This document shows positions 14,871 through 23,004 of a stretch of DNA of 43,554 bases, one piece after another. The notes under the pieces are model-generated. The model saw only the letters and a list, made by a program, of their open reading frames with translations. It was not told the DNA's origin and did not search any database. Source of the stretch: DATAVB01 sp040414495 (GTDB lineage Bacteria > Actinomycetota > Actinomycetes > Mycobacteriales > QHCD01); contig JBEDUI010000021.1 of NCBI GenBank assembly GCA_040414495.1, positions 1 through 43,554 on the forward strand, written 5' to 3'. How positions within the stretch are numbered: the first letter of the stretch is position 1; every line of letters begins with the position of its first letter. The position numbers and the translations under genes are program-made.

Positions 14871-16376
14871 TTATGGTCGGCTGACCTCTTTGGGCAATGA
14901 GAATTCGACCGATTCCTGCACAACCGATCGTTCGTCGGTAGTAATCGGACCGAGTCCACCCAGCGCCTCCACGACGCGCTCCACCAGTTTGGGCGGGGCC
15001 GACGCGCCGGCGGTGATACCGACCCGGCGCTTGCCGATCAGCCAACTCGGCTCGATCCCGGATTCGTCGTCGATGAGGTGTGCCTCGCCGCATTCGCGGC
15101 TGGCCAGCTCGACCAGGCGCACCGAGTTGGAGGAGTTGGCCGAGCCGATCACCAGCACCACGTCGGACTCGGCCGCCACCGCGCGGATCGCGTTCTGCCG
15201 GTTGGTGGTGGCGTAGCAGATGTCGTCGGAGGAGGGGCCGGTCAGCGCCGGGAACTTCCGCCCCAGCGCATCCACCACCGTGCGGGACTCGTCCACGGCG
15301 AGGGTGGTCTGCATCAGGTACGAGACCTTGGCCGGATCCTCGATCTCCAGTTGTTCCACGTCCTCGGCCGATTCGACCAGTTGGATCGCGTCCGGCGCCT
15401 CGCCCATCGTGCCCTCGACCTCTTCGTGGCCGCGGTGCCCGATCAGCACGATCGTGTCGCCGCGGGCATCGAACCGGCGTGCTTCGGCGTGCACCTTGCT
15501 GACCAGCGGGCAGGTGGCGTCGATGACCTGTAGCTGACGGGAATCGGCATCGGTGCGGACCTGCGGCGAGACGCCGTGCGCGGAGAAGACCAGGGTCGCG
15601 CCGTCGGGCACCTCGTGCAGTTCGTCGACGAAGATCGCCCCGCGCTGCTCCAGATCGCGGACGACATGGATGTTGTGCACGATCTGCTTACGTACATAGA
15701 CCGGGGCACCGTGCCGTTCCAACGCCGCCTCGACTACCGCGATGGCCCGTTCGACCCCGGCGCAGAACGACCGCGGGCCGGCTAACAGCACCTGCCGCGG
15801 ACCGCAGGCGTCGGCCCAGACCTGCAGCGCCGGGGCGGCCTCACGTAGGACGCGCCGGGCGTGGATCCCGCCGGTGATCGTGTGCGGGTGCACCAGCGGG
15901 CGTTCGGGTCCGTCGACGATGACCCGCATGACCGCGCGCGGGTGCTCGCCGGAGAGGTCGAAGAACGCCGAGGACTCCATGTCGATCGCGATCGCGCCAG
16001 TGGCGGCGAGCTCGGCCCGGTCGTCCCGGCGGCGGACCACCTTGTCCACGGTCAGGACCGGTCCTATGTGGACGGTCAGGCCCATACGGCGCAGCTCGGC
16101 CGCCAGGATGCCGGCTGAGGGGCAGGGCACTGACCGGTCGCCGTGCCGAACCTCGCTGGCTACGACGATGTCGCCCGGAGCCATGCCGCTGACCAGGGCG
16201 CCGCCGAAACCGGCGACGGCTACCGGGTCGTCCGGGGCGGCATCGCGCCACAGGCTGCCGGCGGCCCGACGGGCCCGCAGCGGACCCATGCCGGAGCGGA
16301 TCACCCGGGCCCGCGGCAAACCCGGAGCGACCGTCCGCGCTTCGATACCGAGCGGTGCGTACACCAAGAGCGTCAT
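14871..16376 (-). CDS. ispH: Fusion of HpnG-type nucleoside phosphorylase and IspH (HMBPP reductase)
   Basis: 501 residues, two enzymes in one chain. Residues 1 to about 190 are a hopanoid-associated phosphorylase (HpnG-like): AGFGGALVSGMAPGDIVVASE and the phosphorylase motif IDMESSAFFDLSG. HpnG removes adenine from adenosylhopane. Residues about 194-478 are complete IspH, the 4Fe-4S enzyme that makes IPP and DMAPP in the MEP pathway: the cluster Cys at 205 (FCAGVERA), 289 (DATCPLV) and 387 (ICYATTNRQ), VHN His at 234, GHRGHEE at 313-319 and SANSSNS. Both halves look intact. The start has GGAGG eight bases upstream and overlaps the preceding 20-codon ORF by ATGA. It is the last gene of the hopanoid operon and physically links precursor supply to it. 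Confidence 0.92.
   Translation of the reverse strand: MTLLVYAPLGIEARTVAPGLPRARVIRSGMGPLRARRAAGSLWRDAAPDDPVAVAGFGGALVSGMAPGDIVVASEVRHGDRSVPCPSAGILAAELRRMGLTVHIGPVLTVDKVVRRRDDRAELAATGAIAIDMESSAFFDLSGEHPRAVMRVIVDGPERPLVHPHTITGGIHARRVLREAAPALQVWADACGPRQVLLAGPRSFCAGVERAIAVVEAALERHGAPVYVRKQIVHNIHVVRDLEQRGAIFVDELHEVPDGATLVFSAHGVSPQVRTDADSRQLQVIDATCPLVSKVHAEARRFDARGDTIVLIGHRGHEEVEGTMGEAPDAIQLVESAEDVEQLEIEDPAKVSYLMQTTLAVDESRTVVDALGRKFPALTGPSSDDICYATTNRQNAIRAVAAESDVVLVIGSANSSNSVRLVELASRECGEAHLIDDESGIEPSWLIGKRRVGITAGASAPPKLVERVVEALGGLGPITTDERSVVQESVEFSLPKEVSRP
16061..16073. repeat. GTCCTATGTGGAC copy of the dispersed element
   Basis: Inside the HpnG half of the fusion gene. Reverse complement of the copy at 43068. 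Confidence 0.5.
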
Positions 16377-16435
16377 AAGGCTGCCTCCGAAGTGAGCGCA
16401 TGCGGGTGAACGAAGCGGGTCCGGTGTGTGCTCAT
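16373..16435 (-). CDS. 20-codon ORF linking SHC and the HpnG-IspH gene
   Basis: ATG at 16435 overlaps the SHC stop (ATGA), and its TGA overlaps the ATG of the fusion gene (ATGA again). The 20-residue product starts MSTHRTRF and ends SEAAL; it is not recognisable. Both junctions use the same 4-base overlap as the neighbouring true genes, so ribosomes finishing SHC could reinitiate here and pass on to the fusion gene. The Shine-Dalgarno (GGAGG) of the fusion gene lies inside this ORF. It may be a coupling peptide, a relic of a lost gene, or chance. Confidence 0.4.
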   Translation of the reverse strand: MSTHRTRFVHPHALTSEAAL

Positions 16436-18354
16436 GAGCGCTCCCCAGAGTGGTGCGCCGCGAGTCGCGACGACACCACCTGCTGGTAGCGGCCCAGCGC
16501 CATTACCGGGAAAACCAGCCGGTACAGGTGGTAGTTGAGGTAGAAGTCGCCGGGGAAGCCGGTGCCGGTGAACTGCGGCTCGTCCCAGGTGCCGTCCCGA
16601 CGCTGGGTCCGCGCCAGCCACCCGGCCCCGCGATCCAACGCGGGCGACTCGTCACCGGCGGCGAGCAACGCCAGCATCGCCCACGCCGTTTGCGACGCGG
16701 TGCTCTCGCCACGGGCGCTCCACTGACCCGGCTCGTCGTACGAACGGAGGTCCTCGCCCCAGCCGCCGTCGGCGTTCTGCACCCGGTGCAGCCAGGAGAC
16801 GGCCCGTTGGATGGCCGGGTGCGACCGATCCAGACCCGCAGCCTCCAACGCCGGCAGTACGGCGCCGGTGCCGTAGAGGTAGTTGGCGCCCCACCGGCCG
16901 AACCACGAACCGTCCGGCTCCTGGTTACGCAGCAGCCACTCCACGCCGCGCCGGACGGCCGGACTGGCCGCCTGCCCCTCGACCGCCAGCATTTCGACCA
17001 TGTGCGCGGTGACGTCGGCCGAGGGCGGGTCGATCATGGCGCCGAAGTCCGCGAACGGGATCTCGTACACCAACTCACGCGTGTTGTCCGCGTCGAACGC
17101 GCCCCAGCCGCCGTCCTTGCTCTGCATCCCGGTCGACCAGGCCACACCGCGGCCGATCGACGCCTCGATCGCCCGGCTGCCGACGACCCGGCGCAGCGCC
17201 AGCACGACCTCAGCGGTGTCATCAATGTCCGGGTAACCATCGTTCTGGAACTCGAACGCCCACCCGCCCGGGGCCAGGTTCGGCCGACGGACCGCCCAAT
17301 CGCCCTTGGTACGGATCTCCTCGGTCAGCAGCCAGTCCGCGGCCTGCCGCAGCCCCGGGTCATCGGCTGCCACCCCGGCATCGGACAACGCGATCAACGC
17401 CAGCGCCGTATCCCAGACCGGCGACTGGCACGCCTCAAACCGCCGGCCGGCCTCATCGTCGATGACAAAGCCCTCCAGCCCGGCGATGCCCTTGGCGAGC
17501 ACGGGATGGTCCAGGGCGTAACCCAGCTCGCGCAGCGCGATCAGCGAGTAGACCCAGGGCGGCTGAATCCCGCCCCAGCATCCGTCGGCCTCCTGCCGGC
17601 GGATGATCCACTCGGCCGCGCGTTCCATCGCGGCCCGCCGGACCTTGCGCATCGGGCGCTTGTCGTACGCGTGCAACGCCCGGTCCAGCACCTCGAACCC
17701 GCGGGCCGCGCTGAGCAGCTTGGTCTTGCGCCGGACCCGGCGGCCGGTACGCAGCTCGGCCAGGTCGAACGGCAGCGGGTAGACCGGACGCAACACGCTG
17801 ACAATGGTCAGCGGGACGATGGTCTGCCGCGCCCAACAGCCGAAGTCGTACACGTTCAACGGGAACCACGGCGGCAGGAAGATCAGCTCGGGCGGCAGCG
17901 AAGGCAACTCGTCCCACGACCACTGGCCAACCATCGCCAGCCAGATCCGGGTGAAGACGCGGGTGGCTTCCAGGCCGCCTTCGTCGCGGATGTACTGCGC
18001 CGCCTTGCTCAGGTGCGGCGCCTCGATGTCGTCACCGGCCAGCCGGAGCGCGACGTACGCCTCGACCGTGGTGGACAGGTCGGCCGGGCCGCCGGCGAAG
18101 TTGGCCCAGGTCCCGTCGGCCCGCTGCTGGGAACGGATCCAGATCGCGGCCCGTGCGGTCTGGGCGTCGGTACGGATACCGAGGATGTGCCGGAGCAGTA
18201 GGTCTTCGGCGTCCATGGTGACGTTGGTTTCCAGCTCGCCCTTCCACCAGCCCTCGGCGTGCTGCAACGACTGCAGGTGCTCGCGCGCCGCGGTCAGGGT
18301 GGCGTTGATGTCCTTGCTGTCCGCAGGCGGCGGTTCGTCGACTGGCCCGGTCAC
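16432..18354 (-). CDS. shc: Squalene-hopene cyclase
   Basis: Cyclises squalene to hopene and hopanol at the membrane; 640 residues, normal for the family. The catalytic DxDD (DIDDTAE) is at about residues 375-378, close to the D374-D377 position of the characterised enzyme. QW repeats occur along the chain (e.g. QEADGCWGG, QSKDGGWGAFDAD, QNADGGWGED, QRRDGTWDEP). GTG 18354 overlaps the stop of the polyprenyl synthase by GTGA, and family members start at this point; the longer in-frame extension runs through the upstream gene and is rejected. Fifth gene of the operon. Confidence 0.96.
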   Translation of the reverse strand: MTGPVDEPPPADSKDINATLTAAREHLQSLQHAEGWWKGELETNVTMDAEDLLLRHILGIRTDAQTARAAIWIRSQQRADGTWANFAGGPADLSTTVEAYVALRLAGDDIEAPHLSKAAQYIRDEGGLEATRVFTRIWLAMVGQWSWDELPSLPPELIFLPPWFPLNVYDFGCWARQTIVPLTIVSVLRPVYPLPFDLAELRTGRRVRRKTKLLSAARGFEVLDRALHAYDKRPMRKVRRAAMERAAEWIIRRQEADGCWGGIQPPWVYSLIALRELGYALDHPVLAKGIAGLEGFVIDDEAGRRFEACQSPVWDTALALIALSDAGVAADDPGLRQAADWLLTEEIRTKGDWAVRRPNLAPGGWAFEFQNDGYPDIDDTAEVVLALRRVVGSRAIEASIGRGVAWSTGMQSKDGGWGAFDADNTRELVYEIPFADFGAMIDPPSADVTAHMVEMLAVEGQAASPAVRRGVEWLLRNQEPDGSWFGRWGANYLYGTGAVLPALEAAGLDRSHPAIQRAVSWLHRVQNADGGWGEDLRSYDEPGQWSARGESTASQTAWAMLALLAAGDESPALDRGAGWLARTQRRDGTWDEPQFTGTGFPGDFYLNYHLYRLVFPVMALGRYQQVVSSRLAAHHSGERS

Positions 18355-19412
18355 AGCTGCCGCCGGACGACGAAGTTGGCGACCGCGGACAGCTCGTCGG
18401 CTGCCTCCCGGCCGCGTTCGGTGTTGGCCAGACCCGCGGCCGCGAGCTGCGCCTGGGCCAGGGCGAGTTGCCGTTCGGCCTCGGCCTGCACCCATTGCCG
18501 GCCGCCGGCCAGCTCGATCAGCTCGGCTTCGCGGACGTACCGGTCATGGCCCGGGTCGCTGCTGTGCTGATCTCCGGCCAGCAGGTCGGCCAGTTCGGCG
18601 GCGGCCGGGCCACCGGCCTGCAGTGCGGCGCTGACCGGCAACGACTTTTTGCCCGCTTTCAGGTCGGCCAGCACCGGCTTTCCGGTCAGCTCCGGTGAGC
18701 CCCAGATGCCCAGCAGGTCGTCGACCAGTTGGAAGGCCAGCCCGAGGTGTTCGCCGAACGCGGCCAACGCCGTCACGGTCGGCTCGGGCGCGCCGGCCAG
18801 TACGGCGCCGATCGCGGCCGAGGCGGAGATCAGTGCCGCCGTCTTGTCGCCGGCCATTCGTACGCATTCCTCGAGCGCTACGGAGGTACGCGATTCGAAT
18901 TCCAGGTCGTCGGTCTGTCCGGTCACCAGCCGCGCGGTCGCCTGGGTCAGCAGTTGGGCCGCGCGGGCGCTCTCGGGAGTACGCAATTCCAGCAGCAGTT
19001 CCTCGGCCAGAGTCAGCAGCGCCACGCCGCCGAGGATCGCCGAGGACGAACCGAAGATCGTCCACGCGGTCGCGCGGTGGTGGCGTTCCTCGTCGCCGTC
19101 CATCAGGTCGTCGTGCAGTAGCGAGAAGTTGTGAATGAGCTCGACCGCAACGCCGCCGGGGATGCCGACCTCGACCGGCGCGCCGACCGCTTCGGTGCCC
19201 AACAGCGCCAGCGTGTAGCGGATGCCCTTGCCACGGCCGCCCGGCTGCTCGTTCCCGGCCGCGTCGAGCCAGCCGAGGTGGTAGCCAGCGACCCGCTGCA
19301 TCTGCGGGGCAAGCCGTTCGACCGCCGCCCGCAGCGCGGGGAACGTCAGCTCACGCGCCCGATCCAGGATCGGGGTGACGTCACGTTGGGGAAGGGTTTC
19401 AGCGGCGGTCAC
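18351..19412 (-). CDS. Polyprenyl (farnesyl/geranylgeranyl) diphosphate synthase
   Basis: 353-residue trans-isoprenyl diphosphate synthase. The first Asp-rich motif is LLHDDLMDGDEERHHR and the second is QLVDDLLGIWG. Between them is the conserved GGVAVELIHNFSLLHDD segment. In this operon it most likely makes farnesyl diphosphate, the substrate of HpnD, although chain length cannot be read with certainty. GTG 19412 overlaps the hpnE stop by GTGA, and its own TGA overlaps the SHC start by GTGA. Confidence 0.93.
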   Translation of the reverse strand: MTAAETLPQRDVTPILDRARELTFPALRAAVERLAPQMQRVAGYHLGWLDAAGNEQPGGRGKGIRYTLALLGTEAVGAPVEVGIPGGVAVELIHNFSLLHDDLMDGDEERHHRATAWTIFGSSSAILGGVALLTLAEELLLELRTPESARAAQLLTQATARLVTGQTDDLEFESRTSVALEECVRMAGDKTAALISASAAIGAVLAGAPEPTVTALAAFGEHLGLAFQLVDDLLGIWGSPELTGKPVLADLKAGKKSLPVSAALQAGGPAAAELADLLAGDQHSSDPGHDRYVREAELIELAGGRQWVQAEAERQLALAQAQLAAAGLANTERGREAADELSAVANFVVRRQL

Positions 19413-20782
19413 AGGGATGCTCCCTCCGGTGTCCTACGAGTCGCGTCGAGTGTCGCCAGCGCCCGGCGCGCAGCCCGTACCCCGCTGCGGACGGCACCTT
19501 CCATGGTCGCTGGCCAACCCGTATCGGTCCACGATCCGGCCACAAACACGCCGGGGGTGTTGGTCTGTTCACTGACCCGCAGCGACGCGGAGCCCGGGCT
19601 GGCCCGGAACGTCGCGTGCGGCTCGCGGGTAACGAAGAACCGCTGCACCTCGGCCCGCCGGGCGGCCGGGAACAGGTCGGCCAGAGCCGGCAGGAACCGC
19701 TCGCGCAGCGTCGCGACTGGCTCGCCCAGCTCCTGGTCGGCCGCCGACAGCGACACGGTCAGGTACTGCCCGGTGATCCGCTCGCCGCCGTAGGCCGCGG
19801 TGTCGGTGCGGTCGAAGACCCAGCCGACCGGGCTGTCGTGCGCGGTGGCGAAGGACAGCGACGTGACCGGCCGGTCGTAGACGACGTGCAGGTTGACGAT
19901 CGGGGAGAAGCCGAGCCGATCGACCCGGGTGCTCAGGCTGCCGGGCGGCAGCAGGCCGCCGACGACGTTCTGCGGTACGGCTACCACGACCGCGTCCGCG
20001 GCCACGACGCCGTCGCGGGTGGCGACGGTGAGGCGGCCGCTGGGTCCCCGGTCCTGTTGCACCTGCAAGACTTTGGCGGATCGACGGATCACCGCGCCAG
20101 CGGATTCCAGTACGGCGGCGGCCGGCTCGACGTGCAGCTGGCTCAGTGGCAGCGTCGGGATGGCCATGTCGGCGGCGTCGTTGTCATCCAGCAGCCCGGT
20201 GCGAAAAACCATGACGGCCAGGCCCAGCGAGCAGTCGTCCGGGCGGACATTCAACGTCGGCACGCTGATCAGGCCCCACAGCGCCTCGATCGCCGAGCTG
20301 CTCTGCCCGTGCCGGCGCAGCCAACCACCAAAGGACTCGGTGTCCAACGCGGGATCGTTCGGATCGAGCCGCCGCAGCGCGGTCAGCGCCCGTACCGCCT
20401 GCACCTTCTCCATCGGGGAGAGCAGCGGGTACCCGGCCACGGCACCGGCCAGGTGCAACGGCGCCGGCAGGTCGTTGCGGTCCAGCCGGCGCAGCTCGCC
20501 GCCCGGGGTGACGATCGGGACCGAGAGCCGGTCCTGGATACGGACGCCGTCAGCGGTGCCGATTCGGCGCAGGAAGTCCCGGTACGCGGTGCAGCAGCGC
20601 AGGAAAATGTGCTGACCGTTGTCGACGGTCAACCCGTCCCGGTCGAACGAGAACGTGGCGCCGCCGAGTCGGGGACGTGCCTCGAGCAGGGTGACGGACG
20701 CGCCGCCGTCGACCAGCTCGACCGCCGCTGACAGACCGGCCAGTCCACCGCCGATCACGCATACGGTTGGCGCGCCGCTCAT
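19409..20782 (-). CDS. hpnE: Hydroxysqualene dehydroxylase (squalene-associated FAD desaturase)
   Basis: FAD-dependent enzyme of 457 residues that converts hydroxysqualene to squalene, the third step of the HpnCDE route. The N-terminal dinucleotide motif is VIGGGLAGLSAAVEL, followed by LEARPRLGGATFSFDRDG, and the C-terminal FAD-site segment is GVFVAGSWTDTGWPATMEGAVRSG. These are typical of the phytoene-desaturase-like HpnE family. ATG 20782 overlaps the hpnD stop by ATGA. The context with hpnC, hpnD and SHC makes the assignment firm. Confidence 0.94.
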   Translation of the reverse strand: MSGAPTVCVIGGGLAGLSAAVELVDGGASVTLLEARPRLGGATFSFDRDGLTVDNGQHIFLRCCTAYRDFLRRIGTADGVRIQDRLSVPIVTPGGELRRLDRNDLPAPLHLAGAVAGYPLLSPMEKVQAVRALTALRRLDPNDPALDTESFGGWLRRHGQSSSAIEALWGLISVPTLNVRPDDCSLGLAVMVFRTGLLDDNDAADMAIPTLPLSQLHVEPAAAVLESAGAVIRRSAKVLQVQQDRGPSGRLTVATRDGVVAADAVVVAVPQNVVGGLLPPGSLSTRVDRLGFSPIVNLHVVYDRPVTSLSFATAHDSPVGWVFDRTDTAAYGGERITGQYLTVSLSAADQELGEPVATLRERFLPALADLFPAARRAEVQRFFVTREPHATFRASPGSASLRVSEQTNTPGVFVAGSWTDTGWPATMEGAVRSGVRAARRALATLDATRRTPEGASL

Positions 20783-21669
20783 CGGGCCGCTCCCGCATGG
20801 TGCAGCCGGGATCCGACGTATGCCTTGCCCAGGCTGCCGAAGGCGACGACGACCTTCTCCCGGCCGGGCAACGACAACCGCTGCTCCAACGCCAGGTCCG
20901 GTCGCTGGTCGATCCGGTCGAGCAGCCGGCGGTAGATACCGGACATCGCCGCGGTACAGGCGGCGCTGCGCGGGTCGAGCATTGGCAGCAGCTGCAGCCC
21001 TTCGTGGTACCAGGCGCGGGCCCGGCTAGCGACGAACCGCACCACCTCGACCAACGGCAGCCGCGGCCCGGCGATCTCGCCGTCCGGGGTCAGCTCGAGC
21101 TTGGCGTTGTGCCGGCGCAGATCCTCGGCGGCCAGGTAGGTCCGGCCGCCCCGCAGGTCCTCGCGGATGTCACGCAGGATGTTGGTCAGCTGCAACGCGA
21201 CGCCTAACGCGTCGGCGCGCTCCCGGGCCAGCGCCGTATCCGGGCCGCCGAAAACGCCCAGCGACAGCCGTCCGATCGAGCCGGCCACACACCGGCAGTA
21301 ATGCACCAATTCCTCAGAGGTCTCGTACCGGACGCCGCGGACATCGGCCTCGACGCCGTCGATCAACTCCTCGAACACCTCCAGTTGCACCGGCAGCCGG
21401 CCGGCGGTGTCGGCCAGCGCCACGAGCACCGGATCGTCGGCCTGCAGGCTGATCCGTCCGATGTCGGCTCGTGCCTGGGCCAGACCGGCGAGCTTCTCTT
21501 CGGTGCTACCCGCTTCATCGCCGATGTCATCGATCCGGCGCGAGAACGCGTAGACGGCCGAGAGCGCGGAACGCTTCGGAGGCGGCAGCAGCCTGATGCC
21601 GTACGAGAAGTTGCGCGCCTCGGTCTTGGTCACCTGCTCGCAGTACGCATACGCCTCGGCGATGCTCAT
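20779..21669 (-). CDS. hpnD: Presqualene diphosphate synthase
   Basis: Joins two farnesyl diphosphates to presqualene diphosphate. 296 residues of the squalene/phytoene synthase fold. Seen: NFSYGIRLLPPPKRSALSAVYAF, the first Asp motif RRIDDIGDE, and the second LTNILRDIREDLRGGRTYLA. ATG 21669 has GGAG about nine bases upstream and begins MSIAEAYAYCEQ as in the family; the upstream extension overlaps hpnC and is rejected. It is 58 bp downstream of hpnC, the only sizeable gap in the operon. Confidence 0.95.
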   Translation of the reverse strand: MSIAEAYAYCEQVTKTEARNFSYGIRLLPPPKRSALSAVYAFSRRIDDIGDEAGSTEEKLAGLAQARADIGRISLQADDPVLVALADTAGRLPVQLEVFEELIDGVEADVRGVRYETSEELVHYCRCVAGSIGRLSLGVFGGPDTALARERADALGVALQLTNILRDIREDLRGGRTYLAAEDLRRHNAKLELTPDGEIAGPRLPLVEVVRFVASRARAWYHEGLQLLPMLDPRSAACTAAMSGIYRRLLDRIDQRPDLALEQRLSLPGREKVVVAFGSLGKAYVGSRLHHAGAAR

Positions 21670-21727
21670 CGGCGGCTCCGGTCCACGTTCTGATGCCGTT
21701 GTGCTCGACCGGCAACGTAGCGATAGG

Positions 21728-22645
21728 TCACGACACGCTCCGCGACAACAGGCGGCTGGCGGTACCCATGGCGACCCGGCGTTTGCGGGCGCGCGGCGGT
21801 CCGGCGACCACGTCGAAGTCGGCGGCGCCCAGGGCATCCAGAGCGGCCTGGCCACCGGCGACGAAGCCGGCGACCGCGAGCCTGGCCCACCCGTGCAGCA
21901 TGCCGACCAGGGGAGCGCCGCGCGTCATCAGGGTCTGGGCTCGGGCCACCTCGAACGCGAGCAGTCGGCGCAGCTGCGGGCTGGTCTCCTCGGCGGTCAG
22001 GTCCTCGCGTGTGCAGCCGAACCGGCGCATGTCCTCGGCCGGTAGGTAGATCCGGCCGCGGGCCGCGTCCTCGGCCACGTCCTGCCAGTGCTCGACCAGT
22101 TGCAGCGCGGTGCACACAGCGTCCGAGAGGGCCACCCGCTCGGGGTCGGCCGCACCGAATACGCCGAGGACGAGGTGACCGACCGGGTTGGCCGACAACG
22201 TGCAGTAGTCCAGCAGGTCGGCGTACCGCTCGTACTGTTGCTCGACCTGATCGCGGCGGTTGGCCTCGACGAGGCGGTGGAACGGGTCCAGCGGCAAGTG
22301 GGTGTCGCGGACGGTAGGGGCGAGTTGGCGCATCACGGCCAGGTGCGGCAGGCCGTCGCCGACCACCCGGTCCAGGTCGTCGTCTATCGCGTCCAGCAGC
22401 ACCATCCGGTCGCCCGGGGCCTCGTCGCCCACATCGTCGACAAGGCGGGCGAAGCCGTAGATGGCCATGAGGTGGCGCCGGTACCGGGCCGGCAGCAGCC
22501 GGGACGCGACCGGGAAGTTCTCCTTGGAGGCCTTGGCGTCGATCGTGGCGAGGGTTTCGCGGGCATCCATCCAGGCCGAGGTTGACGAGTCGTGGTCCGG
22601 GGTATGCGGCGCACTGGCCCCGGATCCATCCCGGGTCAGGTCCAT
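21728..22645 (-). CDS. hpnC: Hydroxysqualene synthase
   Basis: Converts presqualene diphosphate to hydroxysqualene. 305 residues, same fold as HpnD, with ENFPVASRLLPARYRRHLMAIYGF, the Asp motif RLVDDVGDEAPGD and the second motif HWQDVAEDAARGRIYLPAEDM, the last being the HpnC signature. ATG 22645 follows GAGGAGG with a six-base spacer, the best ribosome site in the operon and the likely entry point. First gene of the leftward hopanoid operon, with its promoter in the gap to 23005. Confidence 0.95.
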   Translation of the reverse strand: MDLTRDGSGASAPHTPDHDSSTSAWMDARETLATIDAKASKENFPVASRLLPARYRRHLMAIYGFARLVDDVGDEAPGDRMVLLDAIDDDLDRVVGDGLPHLAVMRQLAPTVRDTHLPLDPFHRLVEANRRDQVEQQYERYADLLDYCTLSANPVGHLVLGVFGAADPERVALSDAVCTALQLVEHWQDVAEDAARGRIYLPAEDMRRFGCTREDLTAEETSPQLRRLLAFEVARAQTLMTRGAPLVGMLHGWARLAVAGFVAGGQAALDALGAADFDVVAGPPRARKRRVAMGTASRLLSRSVS

Positions 22646-23004
22646 CAGGGGCCTCCTCACGCCGTGCTAGCTCGGGTCGCCGCAGCGGCCCGAGCGATTC
22701 CCAAGATCAGATTAGTCGGAACTGGCTCGCTCCAGCCGGTTGGGGCAGGCGGGTCGTCATGCTTTCCGGTCGGTGTCTGGTCCTGTCTGGTTAGCTCCTA
22801 CAACCCTTTAGTAGTAGGTACAAATGCGCCTGATGTGTCTCTTGGCTCCCAAGTGACAGCCAGGCCAGTTCATTCCCGACTTGGCGTCCGGGTTGGGTAC
22901 GTCTCATCCGCGCTTCGAGACTGTTCCTACCAGCGATGCGGCCGGGTGCGGACGCGACTGGCCGTATGTGGGCCAGATCGCTGCCGCTGTGGTAGGCCGT
23001 GGTG
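22646..23004. other. Divergent intergenic region, hopanoid operon / Gfo-Idh gene
   Basis: About 360 bp without a gene. For the hopanoid operon a TAATCT -10 candidate lies at 22714-22709 (minus strand) and a leader hairpin at 22671-22694. For the plus-strand gene TAGGCC (22993-22998) precedes the start by six bases. CCTAC/GTAGG (22797-22818) is a weak dyad in the only A/T-richer part. No -35 is convincing. Confidence 0.5.
22671..22694 (-). promoter_or_regulatory. Leader hairpin before hpnC
   Basis: CTCGGG and CCCGAG pair over 6 bp, enclosing CCG-CTG-CGG with a small bulge. It would sit in a leader of about 57 bases between the TAATCT box and the hpnC Shine-Dalgarno. It could protect or regulate the mRNA; no known riboswitch class is recognised. 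Confidence 0.3.

Noticed and set aside
16450..18201. Open frame of 583 codons on the plus strand, antisense to squalene-hopene cyclase
   Set aside because: Shadow of a GC-rich gene in the complementary frame; no family motifs, Arg/Pro/Gly-rich composition and no ribosome site.
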